64,000 bases of DNA, from NCBI GenBank assembly GCA_916700875.1, contig CAKAKS010000039.1, positions 18,387,139 to 18,451,138 of the forward strand. Direction: 5' to 3'. The stretch comes from Sebastes aleutianus (Eukaryota > Chordata > Actinopteri > Perciformes > Sebastidae). Under the pieces are notes generated by a model, which saw only the letters and a list, made by a program, of their open reading frames with translations, did no database searches and was not told the origin of the DNA. Position numbers and translations under genes: made by a program. This document shows, piece after piece, positions 24,580-38,162 of the stretch; position 1 is the first letter of the stretch; the number at the start of each line of letters is the position of its first letter.

Positions 24580-27500
24580 GCCCCATGGGGGTCCACCGAA
24601 CTTCGCCTCTCTATACTCCTGCTCTTTAAATGAGGCACGTGTTCTCATGGCATTCAAATGTCAACAACATAGATTTACAGTAAAGCCATCCTGCATGAGA
24701 GCATGTGCACTGAGTACGCAGAGACAGAGTCATTCAAAAATCCTCTACGGAGGGAGTGAGAGAAAAGCCTGGGGGTGGAGTTAGATAAGGCGAGGGGGAG
24801 GACAGGTGTCAGAGTGAGGTTGCTACAGAAAGTACATGTGGAAGGAGCATGGAGGACCTGAGGGACTGAGGGTCTGACTCGCTGCTGCTGCTTCTGCTGC
24901 TGCTACTGCGTCCAGAGATCGCCCCTGTGCAGCTCTGTGCTTATTCTGGCATACACGTGACACTCGCTCTCACTCCCCTGCCCCCAACACACACACACCT
25001 TCTATCACTCTACGTACAGAACTAATCCTGTTCCTGCCCCCTCACTGCCCTTACTCACATTTTTACACTCGTTTCCTAATTCCTTCAGTGATCTTCCAGT
25101 CAGTCAGCCCCCCACTCCCCCCACCCTTCATCTCTTTTCCTCGTGTCATCCCGTCATGCCCACAAGTAAACACATGTGCAAACATCTGCATCCTTCCTCC
25201 ATGTGATCTTTAGCATGATGACTTCATAGAATGAAGCCTCTGCTCTCTCTTAGTACAGGAATGCATGATTTACAGGCTTTCTCACTATACAGGCATGTCT
25301 GTGTACATTTTGTACCGCTTTAAAAAATGTGGAAAAGTGTGCATTTTTTCTGTGCTTAAATAAAGACAGGCTGATGAAGAGAATGAATATGACGTGAGCT
25401 GCAGTGTGCCACTGGGTTTTTTCTGTCAATACAGTGTGTGCTTTAGGAAGCAGTCACAGTCAAGAAGAAGAAAGGACCAGGGTGATGATGATGCTGGATG
25501 ATTCAGACAGCAATTTCTGCTGCCACTGGCATCGTAGTTAAAATGATAATAAGAAGACATTTTCTGTCATCTACATTTTCAGGCCTGTGACCCCATATTT
25601 AGTCTGGTGACCTGAGAAATTAGGCGTTTTAAGGGAATATTTGAAACTGTTTCAATACTCATTTTCTGCAGTATTGATAATCGGGTACCAGCTGCACTTT
25701 CTGCTCTCTCTTCTCTCGACAGCAAGTTGACATACATGCACTGATATTTTATCTTTTAATAAGAATCTAAATGATGCAGTCAATGTTGTGTCAAACTGTC
25801 AGACGGCTGACCGTCGGCTTGGTGTGTCAGGGCCTTTAGACACAGCTCAGGATCCTGAAACAGGCACACCTAAATGGAAAGCAGCCATGACTACACCTGT
25901 GCTTTTCATATTATGTAAATTATTTTCAATAGCGTGTCGTATCTTCTGTTTAATCTTAAAAAATATTTACACAAAGATCAATCACCTATGATCCCATCTG
26001 CATATCAAACGGAAGCACAGAAAAATGACTGGAGGGAACAACTAAACAATGTTTTAATGTTTGTCTTAATCATGAGAATGACCATAATCCTGTCATACTG
26101 GCTTCAATGTAAATATTTGAGCAGACGTTAGTCATTAAATTGACAATACAGCCTACTACTCCATGTGCACATGCTTACAGGACACTTACTGTATTTATAA
26201 AGAAGATAAGAGAAGGTATAAAACAAGGACAGGATTTAAAACCATTTGAGGGGCAAGTAATGCATATCAAGAACAAATGTTTTTGTCGATGTTTTGCACC
26301 CATTTCAGGGTCTTACTACATTGTTATTTAATTGCTGATGTTCACATGTGCATTAAAGACATGACCAAAAAGAGAGACATGATTACTTGTCATTCCTAAA
26401 GAGTAATCTTAAACTTAATTTCACTCCATAATAGATTTCGGTACAGAATATGGAGTCCATAAACCAAAATATCACTAAAATATGTTGAAGCTTTTGGGAG
26501 GTATTTCATCAGATAAAGATGGTGACCTCATTATGGTCCGGTCTGGTATAATGTCAACATGTTATCAACTAGTAAAGGCTGGTGATTTTCCACTATAGTA
26601 GATTCTGAGCCAAATATGTCCCCCTGTCCTCCTTTTAGTGGACACTAGCCTGTGAACAGGGTGTGTTAAGTATGGAAAATTCCAGGTTTTCTGGAGAGGA
26701 GCAGTTGCGTGTGTTTACTCCTCCATCTCTCCAGAGACATTAACTAGGTCAAGCGCAAATGAATCTGCCAACAGCCTAAAGAGTAGTGGTGACAGGGGGG
26801 AGGGAGGAGGTGGTGGTGGTGGTGGTGGTGGTGGTGGGGGGGGGATTCTGTGGACTTTGGGCACAAATCTCATAGTCAGGATGAAACTCAGTTACCTAAT
26901 TTTAGCTCAAGCCTCCCACATGGCCCATTAACTTTCCAAGGAGGGCTGAATTCACGCAGCACTGGTTGGCGCTCAGCTTAGCGGGATCCTGGTTAAACAG
27001 TTTAATGGTCACACAGCTAATTATGTACGGCCACAAACAAAGCCAGGCAAGGACACTCAACATTAAAACCATTTATCCTGCACTAAATCTTCCTTTGCTG
27101 TAGACTTTTGAACATGTTTTCTGTCCCCATAAAGCACTAAATTTGTGTGCATGTGACTCTAGTTTTGTGTTGTTGGCTGGAGTACACTTGAGTTAAGCCC
27201 ATCCTCTCTGTGGTATTTTCATTTCGTCAATAAAACGTGACCATGCAGCAAGACTGTGGGTTATTTTTTTTTTCTCCCAGATACAGCTTCTCAACTTCCT
27301 CTGAGATTAAAATCTCTCTTTCATCGAGATTGTATTTCCCCCTTGTAAATAACAAGACCATGAAATAGCAATACACATTTTCAAACGATACAGAAAAAAA
27401 CCAGCAGCAGCATGTTGTAGATCTATATAGTGCTCTAACACATGAGGTGCAGCTAGAGGAAACCATATAATTACCTAAGGAGGACATGTGATGTAATAGA

Positions 27501-28440
27501 ACAGAAATTTTGTTTTTTTACGCAATGGAACGCTCCTCTCAGTCACATGCGTATGACGTTAAAGAGGTGTGAGCAAACGGGAAATAGCCTCAAAGCATAG
27601 CTCAGGACATTGAGTCTGACATCTGATCCCCAGGAGGACGGGTTTCAGCCAAATGTTTTAGGCTAATTTGCGGGTCTGCTGTTCCACGAGGTCAGTGGGT
27701 TCAGAGTGTCACAGATGGCTGAGCCCAGCAGCCCAGGAGCTGGTATTTCTTAGCTAAAAGAAAGCTCTCAGCAGGTCAACGGGTTTGTGTACATTTGTGT
27801 GTGTATGTGCAAAATGTATGTGTGGAGCCACGTGCACTAGTGTGTTTGTATTAGCGTCCCAAATTTCTTAAGAGCAACCAATTAGTGGATTGGTGTGTAT
27901 TTCTGAATGGAAATTTGTGTTTCCACTTTACAATGACACATAAATGGAACCTAAAATGACGTAATCTCATTTACAGATTTATGATGACGTAGTGGAGGTT
28001 TACAGACACCAATTAAAGGAGTAATTTAGCTTCAACGCCTCAAAGAGGAATGCAAGAAGCACAGACAGAAAATCACCAGTCGTACCTGAAATAACAGCTC
28101 TGTATCTTAACAACTTCTCTCCTGCACCCGATACGGAAACACTTGAGCAGTTGAAGTGACTGTTCACTTGCTGGTGCTTAACACACGGTGACCTCTCATT
28201 GTCCTTGGCCTCAGCAGAGCTTTTCTGTTCTTCTGTTGTGTTATGAAAACATGAGCTCTGGTCCGAGCTGCCTATGGAACGACTGACACTTCCTACCTCT
28301 CACTCCATATACATGCAGCTGATTCAGCGCATATAGTTGTTTCAGTTTCAACCTACTATTCATTAAAGAGTAAATTCATGTAATGTGATGCATTGACGCA
28401 TTTGCTAGAATCATCATACTGAATTTTACTAACAGTTTCC
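24580..28440. other. Intergenic, no gene recognised
   Basis: No coding exons recognised on either strand. The stretch includes a (GGT)n array at about 26808-26836 followed by a G-run, and otherwise ordinary unique-looking sequence. Conserved non-coding elements cannot be judged from one genome. Confidence 0.4.
26808..26844. repeat. (GGT)n microsatellite with G-run
   Basis: About nine GGT units followed by nine or more G. The G-strand could form a G-quadruplex. Confidence 0.9.
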
Positions 28441-28455
28441 AGGTTTGTATTTAGA

Positions 28456-28640
28456 GGAATATTTCAACATTTTGGGAAATACGCTTATTCGCTTTCTTGC
28501 CAGGATTTAGATGAGAAGATTGATACCACTCTCCTTTCTGCACTGTAAATATGTATATAGCTACCGCCATCAGCCGGTTAGCTTAGCTTAGCATAAAGAC
28601 TGGAAACGGGTGTTAACAGCTAGCCTGGGCTCAATCCAAG
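28456..28640. mobile_element. Palindromic MITE, partial copy
   Basis: Shares GCTTAGCATAAAGACTGGAA and AACAGCTAGCCTGG with the copy at 41849-42091. Its left portion (GCTTATTCGCTTTCTTGCCA, then TTAGATGAGAAGATTGATAC) is the counterpart of both arms in that copy. The right arm is missing here. Confidence 0.65.
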
Positions 28641-28995
28641 AGTAACTAAATCTGCCTTCACGTCATGCATCAGACTATTTCTTGGCCCGGAGCAGTTGCC
28701 AGGCAACCAGCGGCGACTCAGGGGAGTTACTGCTCCCAACCAAGTAATAGTCGAGCACATAACGGCTCATAAAATGACAAATTGACATTTTTAACACTTC
28801 GGTTTTTGTACGGATTAAACAAACAGGATATAAAGTGTTAATTTGTGAGCTTTAGAGCTGCTGGTGTTACCTTTGGACAGAGCCAGGCAGAGAAAACACA
28901 CAGAACCACAGTTTCCAGTATTTGTGCTAATAACCAGCTGGGGTGTAGCCTTATATTTAAGGAACAAATATCTTCTCATCTAATTGTTGCATGTC

Positions 28996-28998
<3 letters not shown>

Positions 28999-29042
<44 letters not shown>
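28999..29042. repeat. (CT)n microsatellite
   Basis: A pure CT dinucleotide run of about 44 bases. Confidence 0.95.
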
Positions 29043-29045
<3 letters not shown>

Positions 29046-29810
29046 TACATTTCTTGTCCATCTCATTACATTTTCAGGAATAAAGGTAATATTCCTCTAA
29101 AAATAATCTAAGACAAAAAGTCTGCCTGTTGCATTTAAAGTATACTCAGCTACTTACTCTGGACCAGTGAAGACTACAAAGTTACCATTAGTGAAAGCGT
29201 AAATACACAGTGGCATCATGTCATTAACTAATCTGTGGACTTAACTTATAAACAAACTGTCAGCACGACTAAACATTTGTTTATTGAACTTAGTGTCTTA
29301 AATTTACACGGTGAGTAATACTATGCTAGAAAAAGCTCTTGAATGTGGACACTAAATGTCCGTACAATTTCAGTCAAACCACAATAAGTGCCTTAAAATT
29401 TTTCACTTTTCAAGATTGTTACTCCTTTTTCCTTCATGTTATTGTTTAACAATTATTGAAACACGATAGGGTGCGACTGCATTTTGGGCATAAGTGAGTC
29501 CCTTTTCATTCCATAGAGCTTCTGCAGGAAGGTATTGACAAGAAAGACCTCCTAGCTATTCTTACAGCACCCGACCTGACCTCTGACCTCTAGCCTCTGG
29601 CTTCTGGCTTTGGAGTGAGAATGTAACAAGACACAAAGTGAAATGTGAGGTCTGAGCCTGACCTGCCAGAGCACATTCACAGTGAGCTGGCTAAAATGTC
29701 ACAGCTGAGCCACAGTTCATACAGGAAATCATGTGAATGAGGTCAGAGGTCGCTGGGTTCACTACTATGAGGGGCGTCAGGTTGCTCTGTTGTACAGTGA
29801 GGGTGACCAG

Positions 29811-31330
29811 TAGTGGAAAGTAACTAAGTACATTCATGCTTAAGCACCCTTTTGCTTTACTTGAGTATTTCCATCTCATGCTATTTTTACTTCTACTCCA
29901 CTACATTTACAGCTTTAGTCATTTTTTGTATATTATTATCTAACAAAATGTGATCAGCTTCTAAAACATGATGTATTGTTCATTGACAAAAATCTCCCTG
30001 TTATCAAGTCATTTTAATGTGGAAATTAGTTTTATTTTCTTATTAAAAAGTGAAAGCAAGTGTGCTGTGTAGGAGGAATATTTCAGCCTGTTTGCAACAC
30101 CTTTCAACTTGTTTCTAAAATCAACTTTTTTATAATTAGATTTAACTGGTGCTGCAACCTGCTTTGTTCCTTCTTGTTTCAAGATACAGACACTCATTTA
30201 GACCTTTTTCAACAAGTTGATTTAAAGGGGACATATCTTGCTCATTTCCAGGTTCATACTTGTATTTTGGGTTTCTACTAGAACATGTTTACATGCTTTA
30301 ATGTTCAAAAAAACATAATTTTTGTCATACTGTGTGTCTGAATATATATTGTATTCACCTGTATTCACCCTCTGTCTGAAACACTCTGTTTTAGCGCCTG
30401 TCTCTTCAAGCCCCCCTCCCGAAAAGTTAAATCTGATTGGCTTGCGGGAAAAATATGGTGCACTTTTGCAAAGGTAGCTCTCAAGCTGTGGACGATATAT
30501 TCTAATGAGCCTGCATGTGACATAGGACGGGGAGCCAAATCTGAATGGATTGTTGAATCACATGTTTTCTGATCTAGGCAGCCCACAAAAACTGACTGGG
30601 TTGTCTTATTTCACAGTTTGTGGGTTGGTAGGGACTTCAGATACCCACATGTATGTACTGTATGTGCACAAGCACTGACAAAGTGAGTTTTTCATGATAT
30701 GTCCCCTTTAAATTAAAAACACTTTGAAATATTCATACTGCTCTGAAAAAATAAGGTTTCGGGACTCAATTACAGGCAGGAATGGCTTTATAAGATTTAA
30801 GTTTTTGCAGGTTAAACTGCACAACGTTTTATAAATATGAGCTCTACCTCGACTAGCAACAACAACAATTCAGCTCACATATTAATGCATCCTTGATAAT
30901 AATCCTATAATATATATAACACCTAGGACTGTGTATTGGAAATAATCTGGTGATACGATACGTATTATGATACAGGGGTTACAATTTAATATATTGCGAT
31001 ATTTTAAATCTAATTTTAGGAAAACTGTATAGTATAAATAACTCACCACCATATGCATAAAATCTGAGTAAGAAGGTTACTTTTTTATGCAATCAGAAAA
31101 GTGGGATCTATCACAGTCCCTGTAACATCCAACATCATAGCACTACTTTTTGTGCAATCTGAGCCACTGTCTGCTACAAATCTTTGCATGTCTTTGCACT
31201 CTTTTACATTTATTACTCTAAGTACATTTTGCAGATAATACTAAGTAAAATATTGAATGCAGTGCGTCTGAATGTTGTTATATTAGTACTTTTACTAAGT
31301 AAAGGATCTGGATAATTCTTCCACTCCTTA
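29811..31330. mobile_element. AAGTACTT-rich repeat element, with nested insertions
   Basis: Left end reads AGTAGTGGAAAGTAACTAAG and the right end complement reads GGAGTGGAAGAATTATCCAG; both are variants of the same AGTGGTGGAA terminus seen in other copies (37800-37977, 46555-47140, 48605-49120, about 33927-34590). The interior has the TACTTTTACTNAAGTAAA style of this family. The piggyBac-like MITE at 30226-30707 and a second repeat near 30925-31010 lie inside it. Confidence 0.6.
30226..30707. mobile_element. piggyBac-like MITE, copy 1
   Basis: Termini AGGGGACATATC and GATATGTCCCCT are inverted copies, and the element is flanked by TTAA on both sides (30222-30225 and 30708-30711), the target duplication of piggyBac elements. 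Its left interior GGTTCATACTTGTATTTTGG, then TTCTACTAGAACATGTTTAC, matches the complement of the right interior of the 61339-61850 element, so the two belong to one family in opposite orientation. Confidence 0.8.
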
Positions 31331-31339
31331 AGACGACTA

Positions 31340-33920
31340 GTACAATGATAGTGATGATGATGATGTCTGAAGATCTTTTGAGCAGGGCTAAACCAAAGCT
31401 TGTTAGACCAACAGAGATTCCATCAGTTCACATGCAGATTTAGACGTCTGGACATTAATCATGTCAGACAGGCAGGTTAGTGTCACATTGAGGCTCCTTT
31501 TACATAGTTTTGGTTAGGAGAGTTTCACAGCTACTTCTAAATTAACAACTTCTTTCATAGAAACAACAAGCATGTATGCATTTGGATTCTTGTATTAAAG
31601 CAAGTGGAGGTAATTGACCATTGCTACATACAACAGTGAGCACACATGTTCACCCCTAAATTGACCTCTAATGGAACATATTAGAGACAGTGAACTTAAG
31701 TGTCAGATTAGCCTGATGCTGCTGCATTCACCAGGGTTAGAAGCCCATTACTGCTACTCTGTGTTTCTAATCCTTTCCACCCATGTTCCCTCCGCAATTT
31801 GAGCGCCGACAACAAAAGAGTGAACACATTATGAACTCCAGTTGAAAGCCTGTCATTATAAGTAGCGCGCTCATGTGCCCATGCTGTGACTCACGAGCGT
31901 GCTTCATTCAGCCTCCCACTCCTATCTGCACATGTCATCTGCTGCTCTGTCCTCCATCCGTGCTAACGTCAGAGGAGGCTGGCTGTCCTCCTACATCCCC
32001 TGCAGAGTGCGACCAGTTGGATAGGAATCCTGGTCCAAGTATGCAACCTCTCTGTAGAGGGCTGTGATCGACAGCAGACACAGAGGGCCCTCATACGGCC
32101 TGTCTAATTACCGGGCCACATGGGGGACGAGCAAAACAGCACACGGCGTGAGATATCGGCTCAGTGTGCTCCTTCACATCCTGCACCGCGTTTGATTCTG
32201 TCCTTGCCTGAAGCCCGGCCAAGACGCATCACCAGTGTCTTCACTGTCTTCCCCTTTAGTGCTCCCGTTACTCCCTCACGCTCTGGGCAGCCTTTGTGGA
32301 CGCTCTGACAGACGGAAACAGAAATAGCTCCACAAATAGACCCGTCCTCTGGCTCACAGGGGAGCAGTAGCCCCACTTCTGTGTGCTCTTGCCTCCTATT
32401 TCGCGTGTGCCTCGGGCCAAAACAAGTTAGCTAAGAACCACAGGGAAATCAAATTTGGAATTATTAGATCATACCGAAAGTATCGAGGGAGAAAGCGAAA
32501 AGTGTGCATAAATACATATTGTTAAGAAAATAGGTTGATTTCTGGAGCTTTCTGTCAATGACACAATCAGTTTAATTTGAAACGACAACATAACAGCAAA
32601 TGTAGGCGGATGTATTCACCTCGCATCATGTTTTGTAACAAATTCCCAATAACCTGAGGGTCCGTTTTAATCTGCAGCATAATAAATTGAGAGACAAATA
32701 TAGTCAATGAGAAAATGAAAGCAGCCATTTATCTCAGGATGCCGATAGTGTGGCGATCAGATTACTTAAAGCCTCCCTTTTTTTGCAGTCAGACATGTTA
32801 CATGATGCTTTCTGGGTGATAGGAAGGAAGCAGCACTGAATTTGGAAACTGAGTCTGCACAATGCCAGCATTACATGGAAGAAAAACAATATCTGCATTG
32901 AATTTTCATTCTCATTTCACTTGTTCTATAGCAAATGTTTCCAATTTGACTTTAGTACTGAGTGTGCATTCAGTAAAGCTCATAATCTCAATGCGGTTTC
33001 ACAGCGCGGGAAAGTGGGAGGTGTGAGACTGTCGACGACTGAGTCAAACCTCCGTCTGTGATGCGGCTCCTATGCTTTTTTTTTCTTTTTTGGGTGCATG
33101 TTTGTCATGTTGTGACAGACAAAAACATTGTCTCTTTCCTGTGTCCTTGAGCCGGCCTTCCGTTTCCCCCTGCAAGGATGCTGCTCTCTATCATCCCTCT
33201 TAACAGCATCTCCTTCTCTCTGCTGCGTCATTTCACCTTACACAATATCAGTATGTTTGGGCAGAGAAGTAGACAAATCTTAGCTCTCAAGTTTAGGTAA
33301 TAGAACCAGCATTGAAGGACGTGGATGTGCTTAATTTTCCATACTCTCAATTTTAAAATATAAATATAATCCTGTGTGCATCTTGGATTTCACTTTAGGA
33401 TTTTACTGTATGTCTACATATAACTTAGAAAGACTCCAGCTCTCTAAATAATTCACAACTGAGGCCTCAAGCAAAAAGCCTTTGAGTTACTCCAGCAGGG
33501 AATAAGGAGAATAAAGTACCCTAGGACAAGAGAGGGGCTTCAAAGCTCTGCTACATTATGAAATCAGTCTCTCCATCTGCAGACTGGGCACCGGGAACAG
33601 ACTCACACCTGCCAGAGCAGGTGCAAGATCGCAACTATAAGCGTTGAAGTACACAGACGCAACAAGCTCGGCATCGAAATGTCATTTAAAACGAGACTCA
33701 AGGGGCAATATTTCTCATCAAACTCTGATAGCAGTTCTGAACAGACGTCTCAGGGTCAGAGGCGTTTACATTCGTCACTTTATGCATCTGTTATCCAGAT
33801 AAGACTGATCTACTGTACATTCCACGCTCATGTGGGCACATGAGCGTGATATAGATATAGAAATCTAGCTGCATCTACACTGTGATGTTCTGTAAAAATG
33901 ACCTTTATTTTAAAAAAATT
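31340..33920. other. Intergenic, no gene recognised
   Basis: A relatively GC-rich patch at about 31860-32400 was examined for exons because it has longer open frames on both strands, but none has a recognisable product or splice context. The rest shows nothing. Confidence 0.4.
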
Positions 33921-33926
33921 GGAGCT

Positions 33927-34590
33927 TGTTGGAGAAAGTATTTAGATCTTTTACTCAAGTAGAGTAGCAATAATATAATGTAAAAATACTTAAATACAAG
34001 TCAAAGTTCTGCAATCAAAATCTTACTTAAGTATTAGTACGAATGTACAGTATTATCAGCGACATGTATGTAAATTATCAAAAATAAAAGCACTCAAAAA
34101 GCAGAAAATTGGCCCCTCTGAGTGTTATATATTATATATCATATATTATCATATAAACTGGAAATACTCAAGTATAGCTGCAACAATTGATTGATTGATT
34201 AATCGATTAGTTGTCAACTATTAAATAAATCGCAAACTACTTTGATAATCGATTAATCGGTTTGAGTAATTTTTTAAGAAAAAAAAGTCAAAAGTCTCAG
34301 ATTCCAGCTTCTTAAATGTGAATATTTTCTGGTTTCTTTAATCTTCTATGACAGTAAACTGAATATCTTTGAGTTGTGGACAAAGCAAGACATTTGAGGA
34401 CGTCATCTTGGGCTTTGGGAAACACTGATCAACACTTTTAACCATTTTCTGACATTTTATAGACCGAACAACTAGTGGATTAATCGAGAAAATAATCGAC
34501 AGATTAATTGACAATGAAAATAATCGTTAGTTTCAGCCCTATACTCAAGATATAGTTTCTCTAAATAAATAAGTAAATGCACTTAATACA
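33927..34590. mobile_element. Second AAGTACTT-rich element interrupted by a MITE
   Basis: Reads GGAGAAAGTATTTAGATCTT then TACTTAAGTATTAGTACGAA, the same family as 29811-31330. The hAT-type MITE at 34173-34541 sits inside it and its target duplication TACTCAAG is a motif of the host element. The right limit is uncertain. Confidence 0.5.
34173..34541. mobile_element. hAT-type MITE with perfect 8-base duplication
   Basis: Starts TATAGCTGCAACAATTGA and ends GTTAGTTTCAGCCCTA. TACTCAAG occurs immediately on both sides (34165-34172 and 34542-34549), a perfect 8-base target-site duplication. The interior is a close relative, in inverted orientation, of the 7851-8205 element. Confidence 0.85.
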
Positions 34591-34599
34591 TTGCATCAC

Positions 34600-36840
34600 T
34601 GAGAAATATTAACAGAAGAGACGTACAGGACTTCAACTTCGGAATAACCTATTTACAATTACAAAGCGGCAGCAAAAAGGGATCATATAAAGCAAGAATA
34701 CTTTTGATATATTAGTGGTTTAAAATCAGATTCCAGCCCCAACATGTCTTATTTGCACTTGCACTTGACAGAGACTCTGATCAGCTCAAGACATGTGATA
34801 ATAGAGGTATAAATTGAAGGATTTACAACCTATTTACATCCTGTTTCATACAAGCAAAGATAACAAACATGCCTCCACAGTCTAGACACTGGATTACTCA
34901 TCCACAGTGTAGAGTTTTATACCCCGGCCCAGACTCTTCTGAACTAGTCTGGGTTGTAAAAAGTAGCACAGTCAATGATTAGTTGCTTCAGCTAAATGAC
35001 TCTACATCTGATATATAATATCACACCAAGGCTCAGATCTCAGATGTCTTCTCTGAACTCAAAGAGATGGAGATCAGTAGAGCCTCTCCAAGCCCTTGAT
35101 GAGTCACGAACTCACAAACAAAGTACTCCAAAAACCACAAAACACAAACCCTCCCTCTTTTCCTTTTCCTTCCTCCCTTCCATGGGTGAGTAATCAGTGG
35201 GAGGACACTAGAAATGCCTCCCGTGGCTGACCTTATAAGGCTGTCAGGAAACTGCTGATTTCAGGTTTCAGGGCTCAAATGGCTACCCCCTTTCCGTTTA
35301 CCTCCATTGCCTCAGTCCCTCCCTCTATATGCAGCCAGCATCCTGTCTTTATCAGCTCATATTTCACACAGGGGAAAAGCCAGCGCTACTAGCTCCACTA
35401 AGGCCTTCTCGCAGCATGAACCCTTAAGATAACATGCTGGATCTTTTGCCTGCTGTCATCCTGAATGCATCTATATATATTATGTGGGGAATCTGCTCTG
35501 CTAATGGCAGGATGCAGACTATACTGTACTTTTTTCAACCACAATAACATGAACTCTCTGTTGACCTGTAATTAGAGGATACGGCCACAATCTTTCAATC
35601 CAGCCAATTAAAATGTTTACCATCATTAAAAAAGTTGTGCTATGTAAGTTGATTCATATAGTAAAACCTACCTGATAATAACCAGCCAACTAGTGCATCT
35701 TCTTAATGAGCCTAAAGGCAGGCTTTGGGACTATTGCTTAGGCTTTCTATTTTCAAAAACACTTTTGAAAAGCAGGTTCAAAAGGATCAATATAAGGTTC
35801 ATAAAACCTGAGCATGGTTTGGGCAAGGGCTGCACGATTTAAAAAAAAATAGTGATTATTTTGACTGATAATGCAATTGCGATATGATTTGCAATATAAA
35901 AGGGAATGATCATTTTTTACATCATTATTCTCATTGTCATTGAAAACCATATTAAAATGATTATGGTGTGATTTTTGCAGGGATCTGTACCAAACAAAGA
36001 TGGTTTCTTAAGTCGTAGAATATGATGTGTATAGATCAGGACATCTCTGCAGCACCACGAGATTTAATTTAAAATACAGTACACACAATGTAAATGTTAA
36101 ATAGTTTTTTGACACATTTCACCTTTAACAAATATTGTGCATCCTGCGATTGGAAAATTGCAGTATATGCCCTATGTTTGGGCATATTTTTTAGCAAGAG
36201 GACATACAAACATTATGTCAGGCTGTACTGTGCATTTCATGTTTTTAAAAAAAAAAAAGCATTTTGTAATGGTTTTTGATAACGATTAACTGTTTTCAAA
36301 ATGATTGAGAGACTGCAGCAGGGTGTTTCTCGAGGTTAAAGGTATTAGTTATTGTGGTCTAATGCTCAATTTTAAATTATGGGGAACTGCATTTTAATAA
36401 GCACATCAAAGTTTACAAGTCTTGGGGAGTAGCCTACCATTGCATGAGTGGAAAAAGTTGTATAAAATCTTTAGGTTGGGGATGAAGACTACAGGTTTGA
36501 AAATGAAAACAATCTGTTGTGTGTGGAGTTAAAGACAGAAGTGAGCTTACCAGACTCACCTGTGCTTGAGGTCTTCTTCTTCTTTGAGGTTTTAAGTCAG
36601 TTGGCATTCACGATGTTGAAAAGTGTTTGTCCTTTTATTCAACTATAAATATCTGAACACTGTCTCTAAAATTATGGTCCCTAAAACTATAGTATTCACC
36701 GGTTAACCGGCTAGAGGTTAACTGCATTAGCCGCTATCAGCATAACAGGAACACACCTGGGGACCAGAATCTCCCAATGAAGGCCTGGCGGCCGAGTTGC
36801 ATTGTGGGTAATGAAACTTTTTTTATTATTATTTTTTTTA
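34600..36840. other. Intergenic, repeats only
   Basis: No gene recognised. About 35825-36300 begins GGGCTGCACGATTT and continues with GCAATTGCGATATGATTTGC, a style typical of a fish hAT-like repeat, but ends were not resolved. Confidence 0.4.
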
Positions 36841-36871
36841 TTTTTTTTTTGTTTATTTGTTTGTTTTTGTT

Positions 36872-37042
36872 TAGCACAAGGAATATATGCAAAACGAGAC
36901 AGGGAATTAGTATACAAAGATGAAGGATAGCAATGGTGGAAATGATGCTGCAAAACCATCAGACATAAACAGTAAACAATAGAGGAACCATTATACTGAA
37001 AATCAAGAGTGGGTTATGTAACTTATTTATTTATTTATTTAT

Positions 37043-37078
<36 letters not shown>

Positions 37079-37260
37079 CTGGTTGGTTAGTTAGTTAGTT
37101 ATTTTTGTTTAACACAAGGGAACATATACAAAACAAGACAGGGAATTAATAAACAAAGATGAAGAATAACTACGGTGGAAATGATGCTGCAAAATCTGAC
37201 ATAAACAGTAAACAATAGATTAACCATTATACTGAAAATCAAGAGTGGGTTATGTAACTT
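36872..37260. repeat. 238-base direct tandem duplication split by a microsatellite
   Basis: The sequence from TAGCACAAGGAATATATGCA to GAGTGGGTTATGTAACTT (about 36872-37023) recurs from TAACACAAGGGAACATATAC (37110-37260) at a period of 238 bases with about ten percent divergence. Between them lies a (TTTA)n then (GTTA)n microsatellite at 37021-37101. Confidence 0.85.
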
Positions 37261-37799
37261 TGTTAATGGCTTCAGGGAAATACAAAAAATATCATATGCT
37301 ACTGTCATAATACATTTTAAAATGCAAATTATACTAATAAATTAATTATTAAAATATAGACTTACTTTTTTGTCCTTTGTGAGTCACATTGAAATGCAAT
37401 AAACATGAGTTTTCCAAACTAAATGCAAAAAAAAAAGTCCCATCCTTAACATTATACGCTTTCATCTCCCCATGAAGCCACTTGTGGGGAGCAGAGCAGC
37501 TCATTAAAATGATTAGAGAGTTAGAGAGAGTTTCCCTCAGCTGAAGTTTTGTAATGAAATTTGTTATTCTAATGGAGCAACGGTAACTAATCTAATCACT
37601 CCCTTAAAATTAGCCTTTTACCCAATTTTCTGTCCGGAGAACAGAATTTAAATCTTGCTCTTCGTTTAGTTCAGATGTGTCCAGCCACGTGCCAGTGAGG
37701 GCCTGGAGTATGCAGAGCTCCGTCTCTATTCTTGAAGATGTGCATTTGCTCAGAAGGTAATCTGAAGCTGAGCATATGAGATATCTTGCATAAAGTACA

Positions 37800-37977
37800 G
37801 TGGTGAGTGCATTTACTCAAGTACGGTACTTGTACTTTAGTCTACTTGAGCTAATTATAAAAATAATAATAATAATAATAATGCTTTTGCATGACTTTTA
37901 CTTGAAATGGAGTATTTTTACATTTTGGTTTTGTTACTTTTACTTGAGTTAAAAATCGGAATACTTCTTCCACCACT
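37800..37977. mobile_element. Short complete copy of the AAGTACTT-rich element
   Basis: Starts CAGTGGTGAGTGCATTTACT and its right end complement starts AAGTGGTGGAAGAAGTATTC, so it is about 178 bases with imperfect inverted ends and an (AAT)n run inside. Confidence 0.65.
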
Positions 37978-38162
37978 TGTGATGTACTTCTTTCAGAGAC
38001 TTGAACCTGTTGGTTGGGTTATCTGGCTGAATGGAAAGCACGTCAGCAAAAAACAAGTGCATGCAAAATATAATTCTTATGCTCTCAGTGGTAGAGTTAC
38101 ATAATAGAAAAAATTAAAAGGAGAAAACCGGCAATGCCACATCGTACAGTGTTGCAGCTGAA

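Noticed and set aside
31873..32376. GC-richer patch with overlapping open frames on both strands
   Set aside because: Checked for exons but no recognisable protein and no consistent splice sites.
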